Below, one piece after another: positions 43,875 to 52,674 of a stretch of 64,000 nucleotides of DNA. Made by a program: the position numbers and the translations under genes. The DNA comes from Lachnospiraceae bacterium G11 (lineage in GTDB: Bacteria > Bacillota > Clostridia > Lachnospirales > Lachnospiraceae): the NCBI GenBank assembly GCA_900103495.1, contig FMWZ01000009.1, forward strand, positions 62,001 to 126,000. The letters run 5' to 3'. The notes under the pieces were generated by a model. The model was not told the origin of the DNA. It did not search any database and saw only the letters and a list, made by a program, of their open reading frames with translations. Within the stretch, counting starts at the first letter, position 1, and each line of letters opens with the position of its first letter.

Positions 43875-44255
43875 TTACTTAAGGTTAACCTTAGCGCCAG
43901 CCTCTTCAAGTTTCTTCTTGATGTCCTCAGCCTCTTCCTTGGTTGCGCCCTCTTTGAGCATCTTAGGAGCTCCATCAACGAGATCCTTTGCTTCCTTAAG
44001 ACCAAGACCGGTAACTTCACGAACAACCTTGATAACTTTAACCTTCTCAGCGCCGCACTCTGCGAGCTCTACATCGAAGGAATCCTTCTCCTCAGCTGCG
44101 CCTGCGCCATCACCTGCGCCAGCTGCTGCTACAACAACGCCTGCTGCTGCAGATACGCCGAACTCTTCCTCACATGCTTTTACTAAGTCGTTTAACTCTA
44201 ATACGCTAAGCTCTTTGATAGCGTCGATTAATTCCTGTGCTGTTAATTTAGCCAT
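43875..44255 (-). CDS. rplL: Ribosomal protein L7/L12
   Basis: 126 residues: N-terminal dimerisation helices, an Ala/Gly hinge (about 36-52) and the C-terminal domain [35 protein letters not shown]7/L12 recruits translation GTPases on the ribosome stalk. AGGAGG lies ten bases upstream of the ATG; 23 bp after rplJ. Confidence 0.98.
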   Translation of the reverse strand: MAKLTAQELIDAIKELSVLELNDLVKACEEEFGVSAAAGVVVAAAGAGDGAGAAEEKDSFDVELAECGAEKVKVIKVVREVTGLGLKEAKDLVDGAPKMLKEGATKEEAEDIKKKLEEAGAKVNLK

Positions 44256-44278
44256 TTTAAAAATCCTCCTGTAATTGA

Positions 44279-44929
44279 TTATTCTGCTGCGGGAGCTTCT
44301 TCTGCTGCAGGTGCCTCAGCCTCTGCTGCTGCGGGAGCTTCCTCTGTTTTTGCTTCTGCTACGGGTGCTTCTTCTGCTGCTGCCTCTGCCTTGGGAGCTT
44401 CCTCAGCGGGAGCCTCTTCCTTAGCAGGCGCTTCTACTGCAGATGCGCCACCTTTCTCTGCCAACTGATTCATAACGCGAGCGAAGTTTGTGATAGGGCT
44501 CTTCATGCTGCCGAGCAATCTTGAAAGAAGCTCTTCTCTTGAAGGGATCTTAGCGATTGTGCCGATTCCTGCTGCATCATAGATAGTACCCTCAACCATG
44601 CCGCCTTTGATCTCAAGCTTGTCAGCTGTCTTGGCAAACTTTGCAAGAATTCTTGCGGGTGCTGTTGCATCGCTTGTTGAGATTGCAATTGCGCTGGGTC
44701 CTTCAAGGTAAGGTGCAAGTTCTTCACAAGCTGTTCCCTTGAATGCAAAGTTCATAAGAGTGTTCTTGTAAACTTTGTAAACAACACCGGCTTCACGAAG
44801 TTCCTTACGAAGTTGTGTATCCTGAGCAACTGTAAGTCCGCGGTAATCAACTACGACTACGGAAGCGGCATCCTTAATGTTCTCGGAAATCTCATCAACG
44901 ATGGGCTTTTTTAATTCTACTTTAGCCAT
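44279..44929 (-). CDS. rplJ: Ribosomal protein L10 with long Ala/Glu/Pro tail
   Basis: 216 residues. The first ~165 form normal L10 ([34 protein letters not shown]). After SAVEAP the last ~50 residues are an Ala/Glu/Pro-rich repeat that is not part of the usual L10 fold; most L10 proteins are about 165-175 residues. L10 anchors L7/L12 on the ribosome and represses its own operon through the leader. AGGAGG lies before the ATG. Confidence 0.96.
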   Translation of the reverse strand: MAKVELKKPIVDEISENIKDAASVVVVDYRGLTVAQDTQLRKELREAGVVYKVYKNTLMNFAFKGTACEELAPYLEGPSAIAISTSDATAPARILAKFAKTADKLEIKGGMVEGTIYDAAGIGTIAKIPSREELLSRLLGSMKSPITNFARVMNQLAEKGGASAVEAPAKEEAPAEEAPKAEAAAEEAPVAEAKTEEAPAAAEAEAPAAEEAPAAE

Positions 44930-44939
44930 TTTCTTCCTC

Positions 44940-45150
44940 CTTATATTATTTTTGCCGAAAGGAGTTTATTAAATGTAAAAACTCCTCTTTGCCGAATAGA
45001 CAAAGAGGAGCAAATTAATCTTAAACTCTTTCCTCGGTGAGCGGTTCACACGCTTACGACCTTTCGGTCACTCACTGTCTTCGGCGATATTGTATGGTTT
45101 CTCACGAAACCTTTGAAAGAATATCACAAATGTAATACTCTTGTCAACCA
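44940..45150 (-). promoter_or_regulatory. L10 leader with attenuator hairpin
   Basis: The minus-strand RNA between rplA and rplJ contains the CGAAGACAG and ACCGAGG segments typical of the L10(L7/L12)4-binding leader, then a terminator-like stem CTCCTCTTTG/CAAAGAGGAG followed by TTTTT (44977-45011). A second possible stem, AGGAGTTT with AAACTCCT (from about 44959), uses the same 3' arm, so the two are mutually exclusive. This fits autoregulation by L10. Confidence 0.8.
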
Positions 45151-45158
45151 TGTTTTAC

Positions 45159-45851
45159 TTATGCGTACTTAGCTGTTGAAACTTTTACACCGGGGCCCAT
45201 TGTAGATGTAACAGTAACGCTCTTTAAGTACTGTCCCTTTAATGAGCTGGGCTTAGCCTTAAGGATTGCATCAAGGAGAGCCTTGTAGTTCTCGCTTAAC
45301 TGTTCCTCTGTGAAGGAAGCCTTACCGATAGGTGCATGTACGATGTTTGTCTTATCAAGTCTGTACTCGATCTTACCGGCTTTGATATCAGCAATTGCCT
45401 TAGCAACGTCCATTGTAACTGTGCCGGCCTTAGGGTTGGGCATCAATCCTTTAGGACCGAGAACCTTACCGAGACGACCAACAACACCCATCATATCAGG
45501 TGTAGCAACTACTACGTCGAAATCAAGCCATCCATCATTCTGGATCTTGGGGATGAGCTCCTCACCACCAACGTGATCTGCACCTGCTGCCTCTGCTTCG
45601 TTTACCTTGTCACCCTTAGCGAAAACAAGTACTCTTACTGTCTTACCTGTTCCGTTGGGAAGAACTACAGCACCACGAATCTGCTGCTCAGCGTGACGTC
45701 CGTCACAACCTGTACGAATGTGAACCTCAACGGTCTCATCGAACTTAGCTGTAGCTGTCTTCTTTACAAGTGCAAGTGCCTCTTCGGGCTCATAATATGT
45801 TGCGCGGTCTACCAACTTGGCAGCCTCTGTATATTTCTTTCCGTGTTTCAT
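45159..45851 (-). CDS. rplA: Ribosomal protein L1
   Basis: 230 residues, usual length. [43 protein letters not shown] and STMGPGVKV are L1 signatures. It binds 23S rRNA at the mobile stalk and usually represses rplK-rplA. AGGAGG precedes the ATG; rplK lies 57 bp upstream. Confidence 0.98.
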   Translation of the reverse strand: MKHGKKYTEAAKLVDRATYYEPEEALALVKKTATAKFDETVEVHIRTGCDGRHAEQQIRGAVVLPNGTGKTVRVLVFAKGDKVNEAEAAGADHVGGEELIPKIQNDGWLDFDVVVATPDMMGVVGRLGKVLGPKGLMPNPKAGTVTMDVAKAIADIKAGKIEYRLDKTNIVHAPIGKASFTEEQLSENYKALLDAILKAKPSSLKGQYLKSVTVTSTMGPGVKVSTAKYA

Positions 45852-45908
45852 TTTTTACCTCCTATGGTTCAAGCGACTTAATGTCTCCCACTTTAACTAT
45901 ATTGTTAA

Positions 45909-46334
45909 TTAGTCAACTACTTCGATACCCATGCTGCGTGCTGTACCGGCGATCATGCTCATTGCAGCTTCAATGCTTGCTGCGTTAAGGTCAGGCATCT
46001 TCATCTCAGCGATCTCACGAACTTTGTCCTTTGAAATCTTAGCAACTTTGTTCTTGTTGGGAACGCCTGAAGCTGTCTTAAGGTTGCAAGCCTTCTTAAG
46101 AAGTACTGCAGCAGGGGGAGTCTTGGTAACAAAACTGAAACTTCTGTCTGCGTATACTGTGATGATAACAGGGATGATAACGTCACCCTTGTCTGCTGTT
46201 CTCGCATTGAACTGTTTTGTGAACTCTGCGATGTTAACGCCGTGCTGTCCAAGTGCAGGACCAACAGGCTGAGCCGGTGTAGCTTTTCCGGCAGGAATCT
46301 GTAACTTAATGTATCCTTCTACTTTCTTTGCCAT
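45909..46334 (-). CDS. rplK: Ribosomal protein L11
   Basis: 141 residues from ATG at 46334, chosen because AGGAGGTG lies seven bases before it; an in-frame ATG 11 codons earlier overlaps that site. [26 protein letters not shown] and [13 protein letters not shown] are L11 signatures. L11 forms the GTPase-associated centre with 23S rRNA. Confidence 0.98.
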   Translation of the reverse strand: MAKKVEGYIKLQIPAGKATPAQPVGPALGQHGVNIAEFTKQFNARTADKGDVIIPVIITVYADRSFSFVTKTPPAAVLLKKACNLKTASGVPNKNKVAKISKDKVREIAEMKMPDLNAASIEAAMSMIAGTARSMGIEVVD

Positions 46335-46448
46335 TGTGGCACCTCCTAAAAATGTGGTTAGGCACAATCATGTATCGATTGCTCCCACAGCCCATACATG
46401 CTCGTATGAACTTTCTGCGTGTTACATATATTTACTATTCGTAAATAC

Positions 46449-46970
46449 CTAGTTGAGTTTGCGGACTTCTGCGAAGCTGATCTCTACAGGGGTCTCACGA
46501 CCGAACATCTCAACTGAGATTGTAGCTGTCTGCTTGTTGAAGTCAACCTTGGAAACAACACCCACTGTATCCTTCCAAACACCGGATACAACTGCAACTG
46601 TGTCTCCTTCTTCGAAGTCGATGGTAACGTTCTCCATGTGGATACCAAGGGACTTCATCTCGGCTTCGGTCAAAGGCACGGGCTTACTTCCCGGTCCAAC
46701 GAAACCTGTTACGCCTCTGGTATTACGGACAACATACCATGTGTCATCGTTCATAACCATGTTTACCAGAACATATCCGGGGAACATTTTCTTCTGGACT
46801 GTCTTCTTGGCACCATTCTTCACCTCAACAACGTCGAGCATGGGAACACGAACCTCAAGCATGTCCTTCTTTAATGACTCGTTATTCGCGATGGTCTTAT
46901 CGATGTTAGCCTTTACCTTATTCTCGTAACCGGAATAGGTATGTACTACATACCACTTAGCTTCCTCCAT
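46449..46970 (-). CDS. nusG: Transcription termination/antitermination factor NusG
   Basis: 173 residues with the NGN domain (KWYVVHTYSGYENKVKANI, VQKKMFPGYVLVNMVM, RNTRGVTGFVG) and a KOW domain (DTVAVVSGVWKDTVGVVSK). It links RNA polymerase to ribosome or Rho. It follows secE by 17 bp. The site before the ATG is weak (AAAGG at a long distance), so translation may depend on coupling to secE. Confidence 0.97.
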   Translation of the reverse strand: MEEAKWYVVHTYSGYENKVKANIDKTIANNESLKKDMLEVRVPMLDVVEVKNGAKKTVQKKMFPGYVLVNMVMNDDTWYVVRNTRGVTGFVGPGSKPVPLTEAEMKSLGIHMENVTIDFEEGDTVAVVSGVWKDTVGVVSKVDFNKQTATISVEMFGRETPVEISFAEVRKLN

Positions 46971-46987
46971 GTGATAACCAGCCTTTC

Positions 46988-47188
46988 TTAAAATGTTGTT
47001 AAGAACTCAACACCGTACTGAATGAGAAAATCCAGAAGTGCGATGAAGGCACCGGTAACTATGGAAACTGCTACTACAGCGATTGACTGCTTAAGCATGT
47101 CCTCTCTGTCGGGCCATGTAATCTTCTTGAGTTCTGATTTAACACCTGCAAAAAATGCGGGCTTCTTGTTTTCAACAGAATCTGACAT
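46988..47188 (-). CDS. secE: Preprotein translocase subunit SecE
   Basis: 66 residues, single-span form. The amphipathic KSELKKITWPDREDMLKQS segment precedes the membrane span, as in all SecE proteins. Part of the SecYEG channel. AAGGAG lies five bases upstream of the ATG. Confidence 0.96.
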   Translation of the reverse strand: MSDSVENKKPAFFAGVKSELKKITWPDREDMLKQSIAVVAVSIVTGAFIALLDFLIQYGVEFLTTF

Positions 47189-47211
47189 AATTACTCCTTC
47201 CGGGGACCTAA

Positions 47212-47361
47212 TTACTTTGTTTCCTTATGTAAAGTATGTGTCTTGCAGAATCTACAATACTTCTTGATTTCCATACGATCGGGATGTGTCTTCTTATCCT
47301 TCATTGTATTGTAGTTACGCTGTTTGCACTCTGTGCAAGCCAATGTGATCTTAGTACGCAT
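47212..47361 (-). CDS. rpmG: Ribosomal protein L33
   Basis: 49 residues: [17 protein letters not shown], then [17 protein letters not shown]. Two CxxC pairs make it a zinc-binding (C+) L33. It is the first gene of the rpmG-secE-nusG unit. GGAGGTGG lies about eight bases before the ATG. The gene is easily missed because of its length. Confidence 0.95.
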   Translation of the reverse strand: MRTKITLACTECKQRNYNTMKDKKTHPDRMEIKKYCRFCKTHTLHKETK

Positions 47362-47430
47362 AGCCTTTCCACCTCCGAAATCTATAAAACAAAATAAAAC
47401 GTTTGCTACTGAATTTTAAGCATAAAAAAA

Positions 47431-47478
47431 AGACCTAAATCTCATCTCGCTAGAATAATATAGCATGGATTTAGGTCT
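47431..47478 (-). terminator. Intrinsic terminator of the glf-acyltransferase operon
   Basis: AGACCTAAATC pairs with GATTTAGGTCT across a 26-base loop that contains a further GCTA/TAGC pairing; TTTTTTTT follows on the minus strand. Confidence 0.85.
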
Positions 47479-47495
47479 TCGTCAACAAGGAATTT

Positions 47496-48296
47496 TTATC
47501 CTGCCAAATCCGCCATTGTCTTCTCAAGGGCAGGCATTATATATTCGGTAAAATCAGTTTCTTCTCCAAAGCACTTTTTAATAAGAAGATTTAAAACCAT
47601 CAAAGCATTGTCGGTACATTTCTTGGGGCCGTCCTGCTTCACCATAAGCTTCGCTTTCCTGTAGTCGGCTTCAAGAAGTTCGGGCTTGTTGATGGGCTTT
47701 GCGCACAGGGCATGAATTGCAATGTCTCTGGCGACTATGCCCATAACGTTTTCTTTTATGGAAGCGGCATCCGAGTTATATGCCTTCAGTGCCGTCTCCA
47801 CGTAGGTGGCAGGCAATGACCTTAAGAACTTCTGCTCTTCTGTCAAAAACCGAAGCATCTCAGAAACCAGATCGATGCCGCGGCAATCACCAAGATTCAC
47901 CAACATTGGATAGGAGAAGTTTACGACACTGTCCTGCGGTTTGAAGATCGGGTCGTATTTTTCAAAAAAAGTTCTGAGCTCGCCTGTAAAGAAGTTCCTT
48001 AAGTTGGGATTTCCGTAATCATTAAAATCTGCCATTTCCTTATTATATAAGGAAGCGGAGTTTTTGAGTTTCTCAGTCACAAGCTTCAATCCGTCCACAT
48101 AGGACTGGGCTGCGGACATATTTTCCGCCGCAACCTCACAGGCATCACCGTTGGCAATTACCTCATCAATGCAGAAGGTAATGGCCTGCATGAATTCCTC
48201 AGTCTGCTTCTTGTCAGGGGCTGTCCCCTTCTTCGCATTATATTTTTCAATAAGCTGTGCTACTATAGGCGCCAGTTCCAGAAAATCGTAATCCAT
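47496..48296 (-). CDS. Conserved hypothetical protein, DUF6179-like
   Basis: 266 residues, soluble and mainly helical, with no signal peptide or span. The segment FFTGELRTFFEKYDPIFKPQDSVVNFSYPML resembles the DUF6179 family of Clostridia as I recall it; the assignment is weak. It is the last gene of the operon that begins with glf, 12 bp after the GT2-TPR gene, and it precedes the terminator at 47431. Function unknown. Confidence 0.6.
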   Translation of the reverse strand: MDYDFLELAPIVAQLIEKYNAKKGTAPDKKQTEEFMQAITFCIDEVIANGDACEVAAENMSAAQSYVDGLKLVTEKLKNSASLYNKEMADFNDYGNPNLRNFFTGELRTFFEKYDPIFKPQDSVVNFSYPMLVNLGDCRGIDLVSEMLRFLTEEQKFLRSLPATYVETALKAYNSDAASIKENVMGIVARDIAIHALCAKPINKPELLEADYRKAKLMVKQDGPKKCTDNALMVLNLLIKKCFGEETDFTEYIMPALEKTMADLAG

Positions 48297-48308
48297 AGCA
48301 ACCTCCTA

Positions 48309-49388
48309 TTAATAGTCCTGCTCCAGTTGTGCCAGACGCTCGATGGCGGGCTCGTACTCGCCACACTCTGCATAAAGCTCCATGGCCTCGTCCATCTCAC
48401 CGTAAAGTTCGTGGATACATGCCATATTAAATGAAGGAATAAATGTGTTGGCTCCTTCAACGATAACCTTCTCGGTTTCTTTAGCCTTAATGAAAGCATC
48501 CATGGCCTTGTCAATCATGCCGTTTCTTAAGTACACGATGCCCATAAGGCAGGTAAAATCTCCGGAGTTCTTATACTTATCCGATAATGCCACAAGTTCA
48601 ATGGCATCCGAGTGATTGTTCATTCGAAGAAGAGTGTATCCGAAGCCCAGAGCCAAAAGGAGCTTTGTGGTCTCATCGATATCTTCGCACTCATCCATGC
48701 CCTTCTTCATATACTTAGCCGCTTCCTTGTTCTCACCCAGGAGTGCATAGTGCTGTCCTAACATAAAGTAGAGGGCGGTGTCTTTTACAAACTCTTCATC
48801 CTCAACTGCTTTAAGTAAAAGCGGCAGGTTCCTCTCAACTCGCTTAAGGCTGCCTTCCTCAATGCTTAAGTATCCATAGTGAGAAACTGTCATATTAATG
48901 TCCAGGTACACAAGGGGCGTGTTCTCCTTGCGGCGAATAATCTTCTCGCCTATGGAGCCCTCAAATTTGTGCTTGGTCCTGTTGCAGATTCTGGGACGCT
49001 TCTCGATGTAGGCATCCTCTGCTCCCAAAAGCACATACATGTTTCTCACATTTACCATGCCGATGGCGTCATCGTCCTCTAAGGCATTGGCAAATTCTTC
49101 TATATTAATATAGGTAATTTCTTCGTCACAATCCAGGAATAGAATCTCGTCGTTGGCGGCATTTTCCATTGCGAAGTTTCTTGCTGCCGAAAAGTCATTG
49201 TTCCATTTGTAATCGATGACTCTGTCCGCATACTTTGCTGCCACCTCTTTGGTATTATCGGCCGAACCGGTATCCACAAAAAGAACCTCATGAGGACAGT
49301 CTCCGAAAGCCTTATTCACCGATTCAAAAAGCCTTTCAAGGTGCTCCTCTTCATTTCTGCCGATTATACACAACGAGAATGCTGTCAT
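48309..49388 (-). CDS. Family 2 glycosyltransferase with TPR repeats
   Basis: 359 residues. The GT2 domain (FSLCIIGRNEEEHLERLFES, VDTGSADNTKEV, DFSAARNFAM, LFLDCDEEI) is followed after residue ~185 by TPR-like helices (ALYFMLGQHYALLGENKEAAKYM and later repeats). This layout is that of SunS/TibC-like and related glycosyltransferases, some of which modify proteins or carrier substrates. The acceptor is not known here. GGAGG lies seven bases upstream of the ATG. Confidence 0.86.
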   Translation of the reverse strand: MTAFSLCIIGRNEEEHLERLFESVNKAFGDCPHEVLFVDTGSADNTKEVAAKYADRVIDYKWNNDFSAARNFAMENAANDEILFLDCDEEITYINIEEFANALEDDDAIGMVNVRNMYVLLGAEDAYIEKRPRICNRTKHKFEGSIGEKIIRRKENTPLVYLDINMTVSHYGYLSIEEGSLKRVERNLPLLLKAVEDEEFVKDTALYFMLGQHYALLGENKEAAKYMKKGMDECEDIDETTKLLLALGFGYTLLRMNNHSDAIELVALSDKYKNSGDFTCLMGIVYLRNGMIDKAMDAFIKAKETEKVIVEGANTFIPSFNMACIHELYGEMDEAMELYAECGEYEPAIERLAQLEQDY

Positions 49389-49429
49389 GCTATTCCTCCG
49401 AAAACCAAAAATTGACTACACAATTTATT

Positions 49430-49669
49430 TTAGCAAGTTTCGGCGATAAAATCTACCATTTCACCCACATTTTGCATGGAGTTTACCTTATTTAAGGGAA
49501 TCTTGATTCCAAACTCTGTGCCGATTGCCATCATAAGGCTTACGTGCTCCAATGAGTCCCAGCCCTCGATGTCCTCCGCGGTGGTTTCATCCGTCACGGT
49601 GATGGAGTCGTCGTCGAATACGTCACGGAAGACGTCGTTTACTCTTTCATATATCTCTTCTCTTGTCAT
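49430..49669 (-). CDS. Acyl carrier protein
   Basis: 79 residues with the phosphopantetheine attachment motif GWDSLEHV (Ser39). It is acidic and four-helical in pattern. It is not the housekeeping AcpP by context; it lies between the FkbH-type gene and the GT2-TPR gene, so it should carry an acyl group for the MBOAT enzyme in the same operon. AAAGGA lies before the ATG. Confidence 0.88.
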   Translation of the reverse strand: MTREEIYERVNDVFRDVFDDDSITVTDETTAEDIEGWDSLEHVSLMMAIGTEFGIKIPLNKVNSMQNVGEMVDFIAETC

Positions 49670-49722
49670 AGTCTATTCCTTTCTTGGTGCAGAATGCCGG
49701 CGGGGCCGGAGGTGCAGTTTGG

Positions 49723-49803
49723 GGCCGACGTGCAGTTTGGGGACAGGCCCAGAATGCACACGAAGCGTGCAATCTGGGCCTGTCCCCAAATTGCACATCG
49801 GCC
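49723..49803. repeat. REP-like palindrome, long form (copy 4)
   Basis: Arms start GGCCGACGTGCAG and end TGCACATCGGCC with a GGGGACAGGCCC core in each arm. A decayed partial arm precedes it at 49686-49722. It lies between the FkbH-type gene and the ACP gene. Confidence 0.88.
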
Positions 49804-49809
49804 TCAGCC

Positions 49810-51585
49810 CTAACATTTTATGTATCTGTTTTTGTTTTCATAATCAGCAATGTCTAAATAATAGCTGCGGTTTCCTTCCGCATCTTCCCCCACCAGTGTA
49901 AATCCCATGCCGTCGTAGAACTCCCTCACCATCTTATTCTTGGCGGTGGGGTAGTAATGGCCGGTGAGTTTGGTAAGGCCCCGGGATTTGGCGGCGGCCA
50001 CAAGCTTATCAAGCATTGCGTATTCCATGTCGCGCTTAAGGACGCGGCAGCTCATGAGCCAGAGTTCGATGTCTAAGGTGTCGCCATCGATGATTCCTTC
50101 CACCACGCTTACTACGCCGTTGTCGCCGAACTTGTCGATGAGTTTGCCGTAGAGGGTGATGCGATTAGCATCAGAAGCCATGTTTATAATGTCGTTTTCA
50201 GAGAATCGCTTGGTGGTTAAGTTAAACTGATTGCTCTTGTTGGTGAGCTGAGCGATTCTTGAGAAATAAATATCCTTGAAGGGTCCGATCTCACCTTCCA
50301 TCTCAAGGGACTTAAGATACTCGCCGTAGTCCGCAAAGCTTTCCTCCAGTTCAAGACGCTTGGCATTTTCTAGATACATGCCCACTCTCTTTAAGTCGTC
50401 CTCTGAGATTGCGGCGGGGTTAAAGTAGCCGCTTCTGTCTATCATGTAGGCGTAGGTCTCGGGAGTTGTAAGTTCAGGAACTCTGCAGCCCTTTACCTGC
50501 TGCCTTACAATTTCACGCTCTGCAGGATTGTCGTCCACAAAAACAAAGCTCTCGGGAAGCAAGTTAAGCTCAGAAGCCATTTTTACAAGATTCTCGCTCT
50601 TAGGATTCCAGTTAATCTTTTTGGCAACAAAGTCCGAAGCCTTTAAGACGCTGTCGGGACGCTCGAAGCCCTTTAAAGCCACGTCCTCTTCGTTCTTTGA
50701 GTTGATGGTAAGAAGAATCCCTCTTGCAGCCAGGGTCTTAAGGTACTCCTGGAACTCGCTGTAGGTTTCCGCCAGGGCAGTCTCCTGACCAATCTCGATT
50801 CGCTCGGGGCCATCGTCTCCGATGACGCCTCCCCAAAGGGTGTTGTCCAGATCAAGGCAGACCACCTTCTTTTGCTTGCCAAAAATACTTCCTATTAAAT
50901 TGGAAAGTTCGAAAGCCATGTAAGGAATGGCCGGAAGCGCCACCGCATACTTATAAAGCTGCCAGTAGGAAGGCTCCGCCCACTTATCAAGGCCGAAGCA
51001 TGCAGAAGCATAATTAATATCGTTTAGCCAAAAACCTTCATTGTTCTCAGCATAAGCTGCGAATCTGGCATTCAGCTCATTTACAAATCTTATATATCCA
51101 CGATACTCCGTGGAGTCGATGCTTCCGAGGTTTCTTATATAAGGAAGCTCGAAGTTATTCTGAATCATAACGCAGCCATAAACTGACTTGGCCCGAACCC
51201 AAAGGGTCTCAAACTTTTTGTACTCCGCATCAAGCTTAGATGCCACGTCCTCTTTTGAATCCGCAAGGGTGGGCAGGTTCTTTAAGTTTCTGAAGGTTGT
51301 GTGAATGAAAATCACATCCGGCCCAAACTCCTTAAGCTCCGGGTTGTCAAACATCAGATCCTCGTAGTACTTGTTGTACTCGGACTCATAGAATTCGCAG
51401 GGTATCCCCTTATCAAGAAGGAAAAGCTCCAGGCAGTCCTTGATATGGCTTGTGGTGCTGCCTCCGAGGATTGCAATCTTTTTAGGTGTGCCGGAAGCCG
51501 CGCCGCTTTCAAGAAGCTGTCTCTTGATGGCCCTCTTCTTAGTCACAATGTATTCGCCGTTAAAAGGAAATTCCAGTTCTCTCAT
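49810..51585 (-). CDS. FkbH-type HAD-IIIC protein
   Basis: 591 residues. An N-terminal SGNH-like region (IAILGGSTTS), a HAD domain with VVCLDLDNTLWGGVIGDDGPE (nucleophile Asp245, Asp247) and VFVDDNPAEREIV, and a C-terminal GNAT-like domain (SCRVLKRDMEYAMLDKLV, REFYDGMGFTLVGED). FkbH-type proteins take the glyceryl unit of 1,3-bisphosphoglycerate and load it onto an ACP. With the ACP and MBOAT genes in the same operon it should supply the acyl donor. A palindrome separates it from the ACP gene. Confidence 0.9.
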   Translation of the reverse strand: MRELEFPFNGEYIVTKKRAIKRQLLESGAASGTPKKIAILGGSTTSHIKDCLELFLLDKGIPCEFYESEYNKYYEDLMFDNPELKEFGPDVIFIHTTFRNLKNLPTLADSKEDVASKLDAEYKKFETLWVRAKSVYGCVMIQNNFELPYIRNLGSIDSTEYRGYIRFVNELNARFAAYAENNEGFWLNDINYASACFGLDKWAEPSYWQLYKYAVALPAIPYMAFELSNLIGSIFGKQKKVVCLDLDNTLWGGVIGDDGPERIEIGQETALAETYSEFQEYLKTLAARGILLTINSKNEEDVALKGFERPDSVLKASDFVAKKINWNPKSENLVKMASELNLLPESFVFVDDNPAEREIVRQQVKGCRVPELTTPETYAYMIDRSGYFNPAAISEDDLKRVGMYLENAKRLELEESFADYGEYLKSLEMEGEIGPFKDIYFSRIAQLTNKSNQFNLTTKRFSENDIINMASDANRITLYGKLIDKFGDNGVVSVVEGIIDGDTLDIELWLMSCRVLKRDMEYAMLDKLVAAAKSRGLTKLTGHYYPTAKNKMVREFYDGMGFTLVGEDAEGNRSYYLDIADYENKNRYIKC

Positions 51586-51603
51586 AGTCTGCTCCGTAAG
51601 TTT

Positions 51604-52662
51604 CTATTCGTAGTCATACTCTAAATTTTCGTATATTTCTTTAACTTTATCAAGATGAGCCTCGTAGTTATCCACAGTCAGCTCCCCTTCGCCCTCATGC
51701 ATCCACCTAAGCATCTCATCATTCACCCACTCCCCGTAGTGAAGTGTGTCCATGTAGTTATCGAGATTCGTTGTTATGTCAACCTTATCCGAGAAGTCAT
51801 AAACCTTGATGTTTCCCTCCGTAAGCAAACGGGAAACCGCCAGTTTGTAGGCCTCGATGGTATAGGAGAGCTGTTTCGTTTTTACCATGCCGTACCAGTA
51901 GGCCGCTGAGTAGGGCGGAATGAAGAACACAAATTCCGTGTCCGGGTGCTCCCTTGCGGTCTTTAGAATGTTTTCTTCTATATTAAGTGTGATGGCCTCC
52001 GCGTCCTCATCCGTGAAAATCATCTCCTCAGTAAAGGCGGAATAATCGATGAGACCCTTTAGCACCTCTTCCCTTCCGTAGGTGGCGTAGGGGTACCAGA
52101 CCCCGTACTCGTCCATGTTTTTGGTGACGTTGCCGGCCCTGGTATAATTTATAACCTCCGTCACCCTCTGAATTACATCCTTATTATAAAGATATCTTAC
52201 GTCGTTGAACACATTCTCATCGTAGAGGTACTTGGGGATATCGTCGTAGCTTTCATCCGTGGGCCCCGTCACAAGCCTGGTGGCGTCAAGGCTCCTTATC
52301 ACCAGCTTCACATCCGGATTGTGAGAAAGCGCCCTTCTTACGTAGCCGTCCTGCTCGTAGAAGGTGGCGCTGGCCGCGGTCTGTTTAATTGTGGTAAAAC
52401 CCCACAGTTCCTCCACTTCGGAAACCTTAAAGTTCTCCGCAATGCTGGTGCCTGCGATTATTGCTTCGTAGTCGAAATGCCTTGCGATGCCGTCGTTCAT
52501 GTAGCGCTCGTCAACGTAGGGGTATGACAAGCCCGCCGTCGGACCGTGGAAATGCCAGAAGGGATCCACGTAATAAACAGCCGCTCCCACTGCAATGACG
52601 AATATTATTATGAGGGCAAGAACCGTTATGCCCCATTTTTTCGGATTGATTGTTTTATTCAT
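51604..52662 (-). CDS. SGNH-like membrane-anchored protein, MBOAT partner
   Basis: 352 residues: one N-terminal span (about 12-32) then an extracytoplasmic domain. AGTSIAENF (Ser73) and DNYMDTLHYGEWVNDEM supply the Ser and Asp-x(n)-His of a DltD/AlgX-type SGNH hydrolase fold. In MBOAT systems such a partner completes acyl transfer to the glycan outside the membrane. It is adjacent to the MBOAT gene (12 bp). Confidence 0.84.
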   Translation of the reverse strand: MNKTINPKKWGITVLALIIIFVIAVGAAVYYVDPFWHFHGPTAGLSYPYVDERYMNDGIARHFDYEAIIAGTSIAENFKVSEVEELWGFTTIKQTAASATFYEQDGYVRRALSHNPDVKLVIRSLDATRLVTGPTDESYDDIPKYLYDENVFNDVRYLYNKDVIQRVTEVINYTRAGNVTKNMDEYGVWYPYATYGREEVLKGLIDYSAFTEEMIFTDEDAEAITLNIEENILKTAREHPDTEFVFFIPPYSAAYWYGMVKTKQLSYTIEAYKLAVSRLLTEGNIKVYDFSDKVDITTNLDNYMDTLHYGEWVNDEMLRWMHEGEGELTVDNYEAHLDKVKEIYENLEYDYE

Positions 52663-52674
52663 GTCTTAAATGTC

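Noticed and set aside
47362-47495. tRNA gene near rpmG
   Set aside because: Some Firmicutes have a tRNA gene here, but the only structure in this gap is the terminator hairpin at 47431-47478.
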